This document shows, piece after piece, positions 24,993 through 33,092 of a DNA stretch of 64,000 bases. The translations under genes and the position numbers were made by a program. Source of the DNA: Salipiger mangrovisoli (GTDB lineage: Bacteria > Pseudomonadota > Alphaproteobacteria > Rhodobacterales > Rhodobacteraceae); assembly GCF_015223355.1 (NCBI RefSeq), contig NZ_JADFFK010000009.1:62001-126000 (forward strand). The letters are read 5' to 3'. Position 1 is the stretch's first letter, and the number at the start of each line of letters is the position of its first letter. The notes under the pieces were generated by a model. The model was not told where the DNA came from. It searched no databases and was given only the letters and a program-made list of their open reading frames with translations.

Positions 24993-26879
24993 ATGCAAGG
25001 CTTGCCCCCAACCTTCCAGACCCGCCGGCGCGCCGGCGGGCCAGTTGCTCGCGGCCGACCGCTCGGTGCCCTGCTCATGGACCAGGGCGCGCTGGATGCG
25101 GTGCAGGCGCTCGAGACGCTGGCCCGCAGCCGCCACGAGGGCAGCTCGTTGTCGCGGCTGCTCCGCGCCGAAGGGCTGGTTTCTCCCGAGCAGCTCCGCG
25201 ATGCCCTGGCGCGGCATCACGGTGCCTCGGCACTGTCACGGCAGACAACACCACCCGACCCACGGCTGGCCCCTCTGCTGCCGCCGCACATCTGCCTGCG
25301 GCACGGCGCGCTTCCCTGGATGCGGCGCGACGGCGCGCTGGTCCTGGCGATGGCGCATCCCGAGGAAAGTGCACGGGTCCGAGCTCTGCTTCCACCCGCC
25401 GAAACAGATGTCATCCTGGCGCTCGCGACCGAAAACGACATCTTCGAGGAAATCGCCGAACGTCACGGGGCGGGTCTGGCGGCGGCGGCAGAAAGCGATC
25501 TGCCTGACGCCTTCAGCTGTCGCGACCTCAACCGACTGACGCGGCGACGGGCGGGCGCGCTTGCACTTTGCGCGCTGCTCTTTGCAGCCCTGCTCTTCAG
25601 CTGGCCTGTCCTGCTTTTCTCGGCGGCGCTGGCGCTGACCGCGGCCAACCTGGCGATTGGCCAGATCGCCAAGCTTGCGGCCTTCATCGCAGGGCTTCCA
25701 CCGCTGCCGCCCGGCCCGCGCGGCGGGCAGGACACGCCACCCGTCTCGCTGCTGATCCCGCTGCACCGCGAGGAGGAGATCGCGGCGAAGCTCGTCGAAA
25801 GGCTCCACCGGCTCGACTATCCGCGGTCCCAGCTCGAGGCGCTGCTGGTGCTCGAGGCCGGGGACGCGATCACCCGCGCCGCGCTGCAAGACGCCGACCT
25901 GCCGCCCTGGGTGCGCGTCGTCGAGGTGCCCCCCGGAAAGGTGACCACCAAGCCGCGCGCGCTCAACTATGCCCTCAATTTTGCGCGTGGCGAGATCATC
26001 GGCATCTACGACGCCGAGGACAGTCCCGCCCCCGATCAGCTGCGCCGGACGGCCGCGCATTTCGGCCGGGCGCCGCCCAACGAGGCCTGCGTGCAGGGCA
26101 TCCTCGATTTCTACAACCCGCAGGCCAACTGGATGTCGCGCTGCTTCACCATCGAATACGCGGCCTGGTTCCGCATCCTGCTGCCCGGCTTCGCGCGCCT
26201 CGGATTTGCCGTCCCGCTCGGCGGCACCACGGTGTTCTTTCGGCGCGAGGCGCTCGACCGGGTCGGCGGCTGGGATGCTTTCAACGTCACCGAGGATGCC
26301 GACCTCGGACTGCGGCTGGCACGCTTCGGCTACCGCACCGCGCTGCTGCCTCTGGTCACCCGCGAAGAGGCCAACTGCCACCCCTGGCCCTGGATCCGCC
26401 AGCGTTCGCGCTGGCTCAAGGGGTACCTGATCACCTGGATCGTCCACATGCGCCAGCCGCGCCGGCTGTTCCGCGATCTCGGTGCCTGGCGCTTTTTCGG
26501 CGTGCAGGTGATCTTTCTGACCGGATTGCTGCAATTCCTGCTGGCGCCGCTGCTCTGGTCGTTCTGGCTCATCCTGCTGGGCCTTCCGCATCCGCTGGCC
26601 GGGTCCGAGACGGCCCCATTGCTGGGGATCACGATCGCGCTGCTGCTCGGCGCCGAGTCGGTCTCTATCCTGGTCGGGTTAGGCGGCGTGCTGCGCAGCC
26701 CGCACCCTCGGCTGCTTCCCTGGGTCCCGACGCTGTTTCTCTATTTCCCGCTGGGCACGATCGCGCTCTACAAGGCGCTGTGGGAGATGCTGCACCGGCC
26801 GTTCTACTGGGACAAGACCGCGCATGGCAGATCGGCCCCCGACCACGTGGGGGCCGATCTGCCAACCGACAGGCGTTAG
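24993..26879 (+). CDS. MshEN-domain family 2 glycosyltransferase (NfrB/XagB-like polysaccharide synthase)
   Basis: The 628-aa protein has, at residues 22-80, two repeats of the MshEN pattern (RPLGALLMDQGALD and SLSRLLRAEGLVSPEQLRDA) that can bind c-di-GMP; the rest of a T2SSE_N-like domain runs to about 158. TM segments lie at about 188-226. The GT2 domain (250-480) has catalytic motifs IYDAED (D340), TEDADLG (D437) and QRSRW (470-474). Three further TM segments lie at 501-531, 541-567 and 573-597. This is a processive inner-membrane glycan synthase. E. coli NfrB has the same two domains in the reverse order. No other polysaccharide genes adjoin, so the product is unknown. Confidence 0.85.
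   Translation: MQGLPPTFQTRRRAGGPVARGRPLGALLMDQGALDAVQALETLARSRHEGSSLSRLLRAEGLVSPEQLRDALARHHGASALSRQTTPPDPRLAPLLPPHICLRHGALPWMRRDGALVLAMAHPEESARVRALLPPAETDVILALATENDIFEEIAERHGAGLAAAAESDLPDAFSCRDLNRLTRRRAGALALCALLFAALLFSWPVLLFSAALALTAANLAIGQIAKLAAFIAGLPPLPPGPRGGQDTPPVSLLIPLHREEEIAAKLVERLHRLDYPRSQLEALLVLEAGDAITRAALQDADLPPWVRVVEVPPGKVTTKPRALNYALNFARGEIIGIYDAEDSPAPDQLRRTAAHFGRAPPNEACVQGILDFYNPQANWMSRCFTIEYAAWFRILLPGFARLGFAVPLGGTTVFFRREALDRVGGWDAFNVTEDADLGLRLARFGYRTALLPLVTREEANCHPWPWIRQRSRWLKGYLITWIVHMRQPRRLFRDLGAWRFFGVQVIFLTGLLQFLLAPLLWSFWLILLGLPHPLAGSETAPLLGITIALLLGAESVSILVGLGGVLRSPHPRLLPWVPTLFLYFPLGTIALYKALWEMLHRPFYWDKTAHGRSAPDHVGADLPTDRR
26825..26864. terminator. 16-bp perfect stem inside the 3' end of the glycosyltransferase gene
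   Basis: TGGCAGATCGGCCCCC (26825-26840) pairs with its complement at 26849-26864 across an 8-nt loop. It lies wholly in coding sequence, just before the stop, and faces the end of the convergent gntR gene. No T-run follows on either strand, so it may block transcripts or protect 3' ends. Confidence 0.4.
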
Positions 26880-26883
26880 CGGA

Positions 26884-27528
26884 TCAGGCCGTCTTGCGGC
26901 TGTCGAGCTTGAGCCGGGTGACGAAGGCAACCGAAATATGCTCGCGCAGCGCCTTGTCGGCGGCCTCCTCGTCGCGCCGGGCGATGGCGTCGACGATGGC
27001 GGCATGTTCAACCAGCGCATTGGCCCCGCGCCCCTCGGCGGCCAGCGAGGTCGTGGCCATCAGCGCCATCGAGCGGTGCACGAGGTCGAGCTGCTGCACG
27101 AGGTAGCGGTTGTGCGAGGCGAGCTGGATCATCCGGTGGAAGCGTCGGTTGGCCCGCGCCAGCGCGGCGGGATCATTGAGCAGCGCGCGATCTTCCTCGA
27201 TCATGTCGCGCAGCACCTTCACCTCTTCCTCGGTGGCATGGCGCGCCGCCAGCCGCGCCGCCAGGCCCTCGAGCTCGGTGCGCACGACGTAAAGTTCCGC
27301 CATCTGGTTGTGATCGAGAGAGGCAACGATCAGCGAGCGCCCGTCGCGCGCCAGCAGCGACTGCGTCTCGAGCCGCTGCAGCGCCTCGCGGATCGGCGTG
27401 CGCGACACGCCGAATCGTTCGGCCAGCTCGCTCTCCACCAGCCGGTCACCGGGGCGATAGACACCCTGGTCGATGGCCTCGAGGATCAGCGTATAAGCGT
27501 CCTTGTTCGGCGTCCGGATCTGGCTCAT
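26884..27528 (-). CDS. GntR/FadR-type transcriptional regulator (FCD domain)
   Basis: The 214-aa protein has an N-terminal winged helix (YRPGDRLVESELAERFGVSR, then TPIREALQRLE, about 23-54) and a helical FCD ligand domain. Metal-ligand-type residues are visible in ALARANRRFHRMIQLASHNR and VEHAAIVDAIARRDEEAADK. FCD regulators usually sense small organic acids and repress catabolic genes. No catabolic operon is adjacent. The start MSQIRTPNKDAY was chosen because the upstream in-frame region overlaps the divergent promoter. A TTGATCAA palindrome lies 52 nt upstream. Confidence 0.92.
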   Translation of the reverse strand: MSQIRTPNKDAYTLILEAIDQGVYRPGDRLVESELAERFGVSRTPIREALQRLETQSLLARDGRSLIVASLDHNQMAELYVVRTELEGLAARLAARHATEEEVKVLRDMIEEDRALLNDPAALARANRRFHRMIQLASHNRYLVQQLDLVHRSMALMATTSLAAEGRGANALVEHAAIVDAIARRDEEAADKALREHISVAFVTRLKLDSRKTA

Positions 27529-27579
27529 CTTGGGCGGTCCTTCGTAAGTGATGCAGCAAGATAGCGGTAGCATGGCCCC

Positions 27580-27587
27580 TTGATCAA
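27580..27587. promoter_or_regulatory. TTGATCAA palindrome between gntR and the nucleotidase gene
   Basis: This 8-bp palindrome lies between the divergent genes. The same 8-mer forms the core of the 12-bp palindrome upstream of the aldehyde dehydrogenase at 57185-57196. It is a candidate GntR operator. Confidence 0.35.
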
Positions 27588-27639
27588 CGCCCTGCATCGT
27601 CGCAGGTCCCTGGCTGCGTCCGCGCGGCCCTGCCACCCA

Positions 27640-27668
27640 TTGCCGCCCGCCCCGCCCGCGCGTAGGTT
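27640..27668 (+). promoter_or_regulatory. Leaderless promoter of the pyrimidine nucleotidase gene
   Basis: TTGCCG (27640-27645), a 17-bp spacer and TAGGTT (27663-27668) end 6 nt before the ATG at 27675. No ribosome site fits in the gap, so transcription should begin at or beside the start codon. Confidence 0.5.
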
Positions 27669-27674
27669 GCAGCC

Positions 27675-28319
27675 ATGGTAAAGCAGCATTTCTCCCACGT
27701 GCGCCACTGGGTCTTCGACCTCGACAACACGCTCTATCCGCCCGCCGCGCGGCTCTTCGACCAGATCGAACGCAAGATGACCGACGTCGTCATGCGCGTC
27801 ACGGGCACCGGGCAGGCCGAGGCCAACGTGCTGCGCAAGCGTTGGTGGATGGATCACGGCACCACGCTGGCCGGGCTTATGGCCAACCACCAGCTCGACC
27901 CCGAGGCCTATCTGACAGAGGTGCACGACATCTCCTTCGACGCGCTGGAGCCCGATCCGCGTCTTGCCGAACTGATCGCCAACCTGCCGGGGCGCAAGAT
28001 CGTCTACACCAACGGCAGCGCGCCCTATGCGGCGCGGGTGCTCGAGGCACGCGGGCTTGCGGCGGCCTTTGACGCGATCTACGGCGTCGAGCACGCGAAC
28101 TACCGCCCCAAGCCCGAGCCGCTGGCCTTCGAGACCGTCTTCGCCCTCTCGGGCACCGACGCAGCCAGCGCCGCGATGTTCGAGGACGATCCGCGTAATC
28201 TTGCCGCACCCCACGCCATGGGGATGCGCACCGTGCACGTGGCCCCCGAGCGCGCGGAAGGTGAACATATCCAGCATCATACCGATGACCTGACCGAATT
28301 CCTCGCGCGGCTCTCCTGA
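27675..28319 (+). CDS. Pyrimidine 5'-nucleotidase (HAD superfamily)
   Basis: The 214-aa protein has HAD motif I at D15-x-D17 (WVFDLDNTLYPP), motif II at IVYTNGS, the lysine motif NYRPKPEPLAF and acidic motif AMFEDDPRNL. The DLDNTLYP form and the helical cap (MTDVVMRVTG) are those of the Sdt1/YjjG-related pyrimidine nucleotidase family, which dephosphorylates UMP/CMP and can remove toxic analogues. Its probable leaderless transcript starts opposite the gntR promoter. Confidence 0.9.
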   Translation: MVKQHFSHVRHWVFDLDNTLYPPAARLFDQIERKMTDVVMRVTGTGQAEANVLRKRWWMDHGTTLAGLMANHQLDPEAYLTEVHDISFDALEPDPRLAELIANLPGRKIVYTNGSAPYAARVLEARGLAAAFDAIYGVEHANYRPKPEPLAFETVFALSGTDAASAAMFEDDPRNLAAPHAMGMRTVHVAPERAEGEHIQHHTDDLTEFLARLS

Positions 28320-28428
28320 GCCGGTCCGGCCCCCTCACCACCGCGGCGCGGGGGCTGCGACACTTTTCGCCATGGGAGCGCGCAAGCTCCCTGCCTATCT
28401 CCTGCCCGACCCCAGACAGGAGATTCCG

Positions 28429-28644
28429 ATGACCGCTGCCGACATCACCACCGTTCAGGACGCCCACGCCCCCGCCAGCCGCAAGATCAGTGGCGAGGCC
28501 GTGCTGTTTCTCGTGGCCGCGCTGCTGCTGGGTATCGCGGTGGTCAACACCGTCGCCTTCGGCCTTGCCGGCCTGTCGATGACCGCGCTGGCGTTGGTGC
28601 CGGTGTGCTACTTCATGATCCTGTGGATCACCGTCGGCAAGTAA
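28429..28644 (+). CDS. Small membrane protein, unknown
   Basis: The 71-aa protein starts MTAADITTVQDAHAPASRKI. Two hydrophobic segments (AVLFLVAALLLGIAVVNTVA and MTALALVPVCYFMILWITVG) form a hairpin, with a hydrophilic N-terminus of about 25 residues. ACAGGAGATT gives a good ribosome site; the longer in-frame ATG upstream does not. The family is not recognised. Confidence 0.65.
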   Translation: MTAADITTVQDAHAPASRKISGEAVLFLVAALLLGIAVVNTVAFGLAGLSMTALALVPVCYFMILWITVGK

Positions 28645-28700
28645 GCCGCATGGTCATGGCCGCCCGCCTGCCCTAGATAGGGGCGCAAAGGAGAGCGGTC

Positions 28701-29894
28701 ATGGACTACGACATTCTCATCTCGGGCGGCGGCATCGCCGGGCTCACCGCGGCCGCCGCCTTCGGCAACGCCGGCTTCTCCGTGCTCTGCGTCGATCCGG
28801 CGCCGCCGGTGACCGAGCGCGAGGCGCAGGGTGCCGATCTGCGCAGCACCGCCTTCCTGCAACCCGCGCAGGCCTTCCTCGCCGAGGCGAGCCTCTGGCA
28901 GCGCCTCGCCCCGCACGCCATGCCGTTGCAGGTGATGCGCATCGTCGATGCCGGCGGCGAGCTGCCCGAGCCGCGCGTCGTCAAGGATTTCGACAGCGCC
29001 GAGATCTCCGAGCTGCCTTTCGGGTGGAACCTTCCGAATTGGCTGCTGCGGCGCGAGCTGTCCGCGCATCTGCACGAAATGGACAGCGTCACCTTCCTGC
29101 CCGGCACCGCGACCACTGCGCTTTTCACCCGCGAGGCCGAGGCCCGCGTCACGCTGAGCGACGGCCGCCGCATCCGCACCCGGCTGGTGATCGCCGCCGA
29201 CGGGCGCAACTCGCCGATGCGCGAGGCGGCAGGGATCGGCGTGAAGACCACCCGCTTCGGTCAGAAGGCGCTGGCCTTTGCCACCACCCACCCGATCCCG
29301 CATGGCAACGTCTCGACGGAAGTTCACCGCACCGGCGGGCCGTTCACGCTTGTGCCGCTGCCCGATTTCGAAGGCCAGCCGTCCTCGGCGGTCGTGTGGA
29401 TGGAAGAAGGGCCGAAGGCCGAGGCGCTGATGGCGCTGGACGACGCGGCCTTCGAGGCGGCCATGTCCGAACGGTCCTGCCACCTATTCGGGCCGCTCAA
29501 GCTGGCCTCGCGCCGCACCATCTGGCCGATCATCGCGCAGCACGCCGAGAGCCTGACCGGTCAGCGCCTGGCGCTGGTGGCCGAGGCGGCGCATGTGGTG
29601 CCGCCGATCGGCGCGCAGGGGCTGAACATGTCGCTGGCCGACATGAAGGTGCTGCACGACCTGGCGGCGGCCCGTCCAGAAACGCTTGGCGAGCCGACCA
29701 TGCTCGATGCCTATGGCCGCAAGCGGATGCCCGACATCCGCGCCCGCGTCGCCGGGATCACCGCGCTGAACCGCGCCTCGATGCTGTCGAACCCGCTGCT
29801 GCGCGACGCCCGCGCCACGGCACTGGACGCGCTTTACGAGGTGAAATCCGTGCGCAAGACGCTGATGCAGTTGGGGCTTGGTGCCAAGGGCTAA
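28701..29894 (+). CDS. UbiH/UbiF-family FAD-dependent hydroxylase
   Basis: The 397-aa protein starts MDYDILISGGGIAGLTAAAA with the FAD-binding G9-G-G-I-A-G14. The DG motif is LVIAADGRNSPMREAAGIG, and the second FAD motif is LALVAEAAHVVPPIGAQGLN. The usual GD is AE here, while AHVVPPIGAQGLN is intact. Such flavoprotein monooxygenases hydroxylate the ubiquinone ring at the membrane. Which ring position is unclear; alphaproteobacteria have several paralogues (UbiL, UbiM, UbiH). An AAAGGAGA site precedes the ATG. Confidence 0.88.
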   Translation: MDYDILISGGGIAGLTAAAAFGNAGFSVLCVDPAPPVTEREAQGADLRSTAFLQPAQAFLAEASLWQRLAPHAMPLQVMRIVDAGGELPEPRVVKDFDSAEISELPFGWNLPNWLLRRELSAHLHEMDSVTFLPGTATTALFTREAEARVTLSDGRRIRTRLVIAADGRNSPMREAAGIGVKTTRFGQKALAFATTHPIPHGNVSTEVHRTGGPFTLVPLPDFEGQPSSAVVWMEEGPKAEALMALDDAAFEAAMSERSCHLFGPLKLASRRTIWPIIAQHAESLTGQRLALVAEAAHVVPPIGAQGLNMSLADMKVLHDLAAARPETLGEPTMLDAYGRKRMPDIRARVAGITALNRASMLSNPLLRDARATALDALYEVKSVRKTLMQLGLGAKG

Positions 29895-29941
29895 GAGCTA
29901 AGGGCTAGCGCTCCTTGCCAGGCCCCTGCCGCAGGAAACCC

Positions 29942-31891
29942 CTACTGTCCCACCCGCAGCGTATGTCCCGTCAGCTCCGCGCTGAACGGCACAGGATGCG
30001 GCCCGCGGCCGAGACGGGCGCGGTAGATCGGCAGGCTTTCGGTCACCCGCATCACGTAGTTGCGGGTCTCGGTGAAGGGAATCATCTCGATCCAGTCGAT
30101 CATGTCGATCTCGCCCCTCAGCGGGTTGCCGAAGGCCTCCATCCAGCTCACCGGCCGTGACGGCCCGGCATTGTAGCCCGCCGCCATCATCACCGGGTTG
30201 CCGTCGAACTGTTCCGACAGCCGTTGCAGGTAGCGCGCGCCGAGCTTGGCATTGTAGGCCGGATTGTCGAGCAGCCCCTCGAAGCTGTAGGGCACGCCAA
30301 GCCAGCCCGCGACCTCCTTTGCGGTGCCCGGCATCAGCTGCATGAGGCCGCGCGCCCCCGCGCCGGAGACAACGCGCGGATCGAACTCGGACTCGCGCCG
30401 CGCAATGGCGAGCACCATCTCGCGCGGCACCGCGAAGTCGGTCTTCAGCAGATCGGGATGCAGCGCGTAGTAGGGCCCGGCCAGTTCGATACCATATTGC
30501 GCCGCGCGCTTGCCGACCATGACCTCGACATGCGGACGTTGCATCTGCGTCAGCATCTGCCCGAGCTGACCGATCTGCTGCCGGTCCAGCCCCTCCGCAA
30601 GATGCGTGAGGAAGCGCTCGCCCAGCGAGGTTTCGCCCGAGGCCAGCAGCAGGATCGCCGCGCTGTAGACGCTGCTTTTGGTGAACGGCGCCTCGCGCCA
30701 GTCGGGGAAGGTCTCGGTGCCCGCCAGCTTCGGATCGGCCGGAACGCCGCCACGCTCGGCCGCCAACAGCCCGTAGAAGGACGTCTGGTAGCGCGCGCCT
30801 TGCGCGTAAGCCTGCCGCGCGCCCTCGGTGTCGCCGAGCGCCTCGAGCGCCCGGCCCATCCAGTAGCCCGACCGGCCCTTGGAGATCGGCGAGGTCACCG
30901 CCCCGTCGTGGTTGCGGAAATGACGCAGCGCGGTCTGCGGGTCGTTCAGGAAACGCAGCGCGATGAAGCCCGACAGCCATTCCAGCGCCGCGTATTGATC
31001 GCCCTCGGTCAGCCCGTGGCGCGAGGCGATGGCATAGGCCGTCTCGGCGTCGCCGCGCCGCATTTTCTGGTGGGCAAGATCGTCGCGCCGCTCGGCCCAG
31101 GCCCAGGGCTCGCCAAGCGCCTCGGCGCTGCCCGATCGCTCGAGCATGAGCGAGATCGCGTCATCCTCGCGGCCCTTGCGGATGCGCCAGAGATAGCGTT
31201 CGTAGGCCAGCCCCGGATCGTTCGCCAGCGCCGCGGGCACCGCCTCGATCCGCGCGTCCACGCCCGGATCGAGCGCCCGCAGCGCCAGCCGCGCCTCGGC
31301 CAGCTTGCGCCAGCCGTCCGAGACCAGTGGCAGCAGCGCGCGGGCATTGTCCTCCCAGCCCTGCCACAGCGCCATGTCGAGCCGCGCCTCGTGGTGCGGC
31401 TTCAGCAGGTCGCTCCAGTCGCGCAGGAAGGTCGCCCGTTCTTCGGAACTGAGCGGCAAGGTGCGCCAGGCCATCACGATGTCGGCCTCCGCCGCACCGC
31501 GCTCGCCCTCGGCCATATGCGCCCGCGCCAGCGCCAGCGCCCCGGCACCGGTCTGCGGCATGTAGCCGGCAAAGAACTGCCGGATCGTGCCGAAGTCGGA
31601 TTCCGAGATGGCGATCTCGGACTTTTCGCGCAGGTAGGGCATTCCCGGCCAATCCGGGTTGCGCTGCAAGAACTCCATGACCTGAGCCGCATTCCCCCGG
31701 CTCGCGCGAAGGTAGTGCCAGAGCACCACGTCGAGCGCGGCCTGGCCGTCGCCGCGCGATTCAATGAGGGCGGACGCCCAGTTGCCGGAACGCATATCGG
31801 CCATCGCCTTGGCGAGCGGGCGCTCCTGCGGCAGGGCGGGCGTGGCAAACAGGGCAAGAAGCAGGAGGAGAGCGGCGCGGAGGCGCGACAT
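29942..31891 (-). CDS. Soluble lytic murein transglycosylase (Slt70-like)
   Basis: The 649-aa protein starts MSRLRAALLLLLALFATPAL (signal peptide). A long alpha-superhelical U/L-type region of about 450 residues follows. The C-terminal SLT domain has the catalytic Glu in LAIARRESEFDPRVVSGAGA, then RGLMQLMPGTAKEVAGWLG and MMAAGYNAGPSRP. It cleaves the MurNAc-GlcNAc bond in the periplasm with anhydro-ring formation. The size matches Slt70. It is divergent from dapA, so two wall-related genes share a control region. Confidence 0.94.
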   Translation of the reverse strand: MSRLRAALLLLLALFATPALPQERPLAKAMADMRSGNWASALIESRGDGQAALDVVLWHYLRASRGNAAQVMEFLQRNPDWPGMPYLREKSEIAISESDFGTIRQFFAGYMPQTGAGALALARAHMAEGERGAAEADIVMAWRTLPLSSEERATFLRDWSDLLKPHHEARLDMALWQGWEDNARALLPLVSDGWRKLAEARLALRALDPGVDARIEAVPAALANDPGLAYERYLWRIRKGREDDAISLMLERSGSAEALGEPWAWAERRDDLAHQKMRRGDAETAYAIASRHGLTEGDQYAALEWLSGFIALRFLNDPQTALRHFRNHDGAVTSPISKGRSGYWMGRALEALGDTEGARQAYAQGARYQTSFYGLLAAERGGVPADPKLAGTETFPDWREAPFTKSSVYSAAILLLASGETSLGERFLTHLAEGLDRQQIGQLGQMLTQMQRPHVEVMVGKRAAQYGIELAGPYYALHPDLLKTDFAVPREMVLAIARRESEFDPRVVSGAGARGLMQLMPGTAKEVAGWLGVPYSFEGLLDNPAYNAKLGARYLQRLSEQFDGNPVMMAAGYNAGPSRPVSWMEAFGNPLRGEIDMIDWIEMIPFTETRNYVMRVTESLPIYRARLGRGPHPVPFSAELTGHTLRVGQ

Positions 31892-32031
31892 GAGCTTGCA
31901 ATTTCCTTGACGAAAAGGAATAGACACGCCGCGGACATTAGCGTGGGGCGGGGAGGGTTCCAATTCACATTCCCTCCAGACCCGCGCTTTCGAGGGCCGC
32001 TGCGAACACATCAACATTCAAGGAGCGTGTC

Positions 32032-32907
32032 ATGTTCAAAGGTTCGATGCCAGCACTGGTCACGCCGTTCAAGGACGGCGTCGTGGATTTCGACGCGCTC
32101 AAGAAACTCGTCGATTGGCACGTGGCCGAGGGCAGCTCGGCGCTGGTTCCCGTGGGGACGACCGGCGAGAGCCCGACCCTCAGCTACGAGGAACACGAGG
32201 CGGTCATCGACTGCGTGGTGAAGACCGCGGCCGGCCGCATCCCGGTGATCGCCGGCGCGGGATCGAACTCGACCGCCGAGGCGATCCACTTCATGCAGTT
32301 CGCCGAGAAGGTCGGCGCGCAGGCGGCGCTCGTGGTGACCCCCTATTACAACAAGCCGACCCAGGCCGGGCTGATTGCGCATTTCACCGCGGTGCATGAT
32401 GCGGCGAACCTGCCGATCATCATATACAACATCCCCGGACGTTCGGTGGTCGACATGTCGCCCGCCACGATGGGCGAACTTGCCAAGCTTCCGCGCATCA
32501 TCGGCGTCAAGGACGCCACCGGCGATCTGGCACGGGTCTGCGCGCAGCGCATCACCTGCGGCCCGGACTTCCTGCAGCTCTCGGGCGAGGATGCCACGGC
32601 GCACGGCTTCAACGCCCAGGGCGGCGTTGGCTGCATTTCGGTCTCCGCCAACGTCGCTCCGGCGCTCTGTGCGCAGATGCAGGCGGCCACCACGGCGGGA
32701 GACTATGCCAAGGCACTGGATCTGCAGGACAAGCTGATGCCGTTGCACCAGGCGATCTTCGCTGAGCCGGGTGTCTGCGGCGCGAAATACGCCATGAGCC
32801 GCCTTGGCCTGTGCGGCGAGGAAATGCGCCTGCCGCTGGTGCCGGTGACCGAGCCGGTGCGCGCGCGCATCGACGCGGCGCTGCGCCACGCCGGGCTGCT
32901 GGCCTGA
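32032..32907 (+). CDS. dapA: 4-hydroxy-tetrahydrodipicolinate synthase
   Basis: The 291-aa TIM-barrel protein has Schiff-base K160 ([10 protein letters not shown]), Y132 ([11 protein letters not shown]) and R137. T44 lies in [10 protein letters not shown] and Y106 in TPYYNKPTQ. These are the E. coli residues shifted by one or fewer. It condenses pyruvate with aspartate semialdehyde in lysine and meso-DAP synthesis. The start codon follows AAGGAGCG at normal spacing. dapB lies 16 kb further on, on the other strand. Confidence 0.97.
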   Translation: MFKGSMPALVTPFKDGVVDFDALKKLVDWHVAEGSSALVPVGTTGESPTLSYEEHEAVIDCVVKTAAGRIPVIAGAGSNSTAEAIHFMQFAEKVGAQAALVVTPYYNKPTQAGLIAHFTAVHDAANLPIIIYNIPGRSVVDMSPATMGELAKLPRIIGVKDATGDLARVCAQRITCGPDFLQLSGEDATAHGFNAQGGVGCISVSANVAPALCAQMQAATTAGDYAKALDLQDKLMPLHQAIFAEPGVCGAKYAMSRLGLCGEEMRLPLVPVTEPVRARIDAALRHAGLLA

Positions 32908-32930
32908 CGCCTCGCGGTCCGGCGGAAGAC

Positions 32931-32981
32931 GCGGGGGCGCTGCCCCCGCACCCCCGGGATATTTCCGCCTAGAAGAAAGGG
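32931..32981. repeat. GC-rich intergenic repeat element after dapA
   Basis: GCGGGGGC-GCT-GCCCCCGC forms an 8-bp hairpin. It is followed by CACCCCCGGGATATTTCCGC and a purine run AGAAGAAAGG. From memory, this hairpin-CCCCCGGGATATTT layout is a common dispersed intergenic repeat in Rhodobacteraceae. Only one copy is in this window. Confidence 0.55.
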
Positions 32982-33012
32982 CGGAAGCGGTCCAGGCCGT
33001 GAAACCAAAGAC

Positions 33013-33044
33013 AAAGGCGGACCCTTCCAGGTCCGCCTTTTCCA
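33013..33044. terminator. Bidirectional intrinsic terminator
   Basis: AAAGGCGGACC (33013-33023) and GGTCCGCCTTT (33030-33040) pair perfectly around CTTCCA. TTTTCC follows on the plus strand and TTTGTCTTTGG on the minus strand. It serves dapA (+) and the M16 pair (-). Confidence 0.85.
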
Positions 33045-33092
33045 TGTTTTGCCTGTGGCGCGTCGTCGATGCGACGCGCCTGTGCGAGCCGA

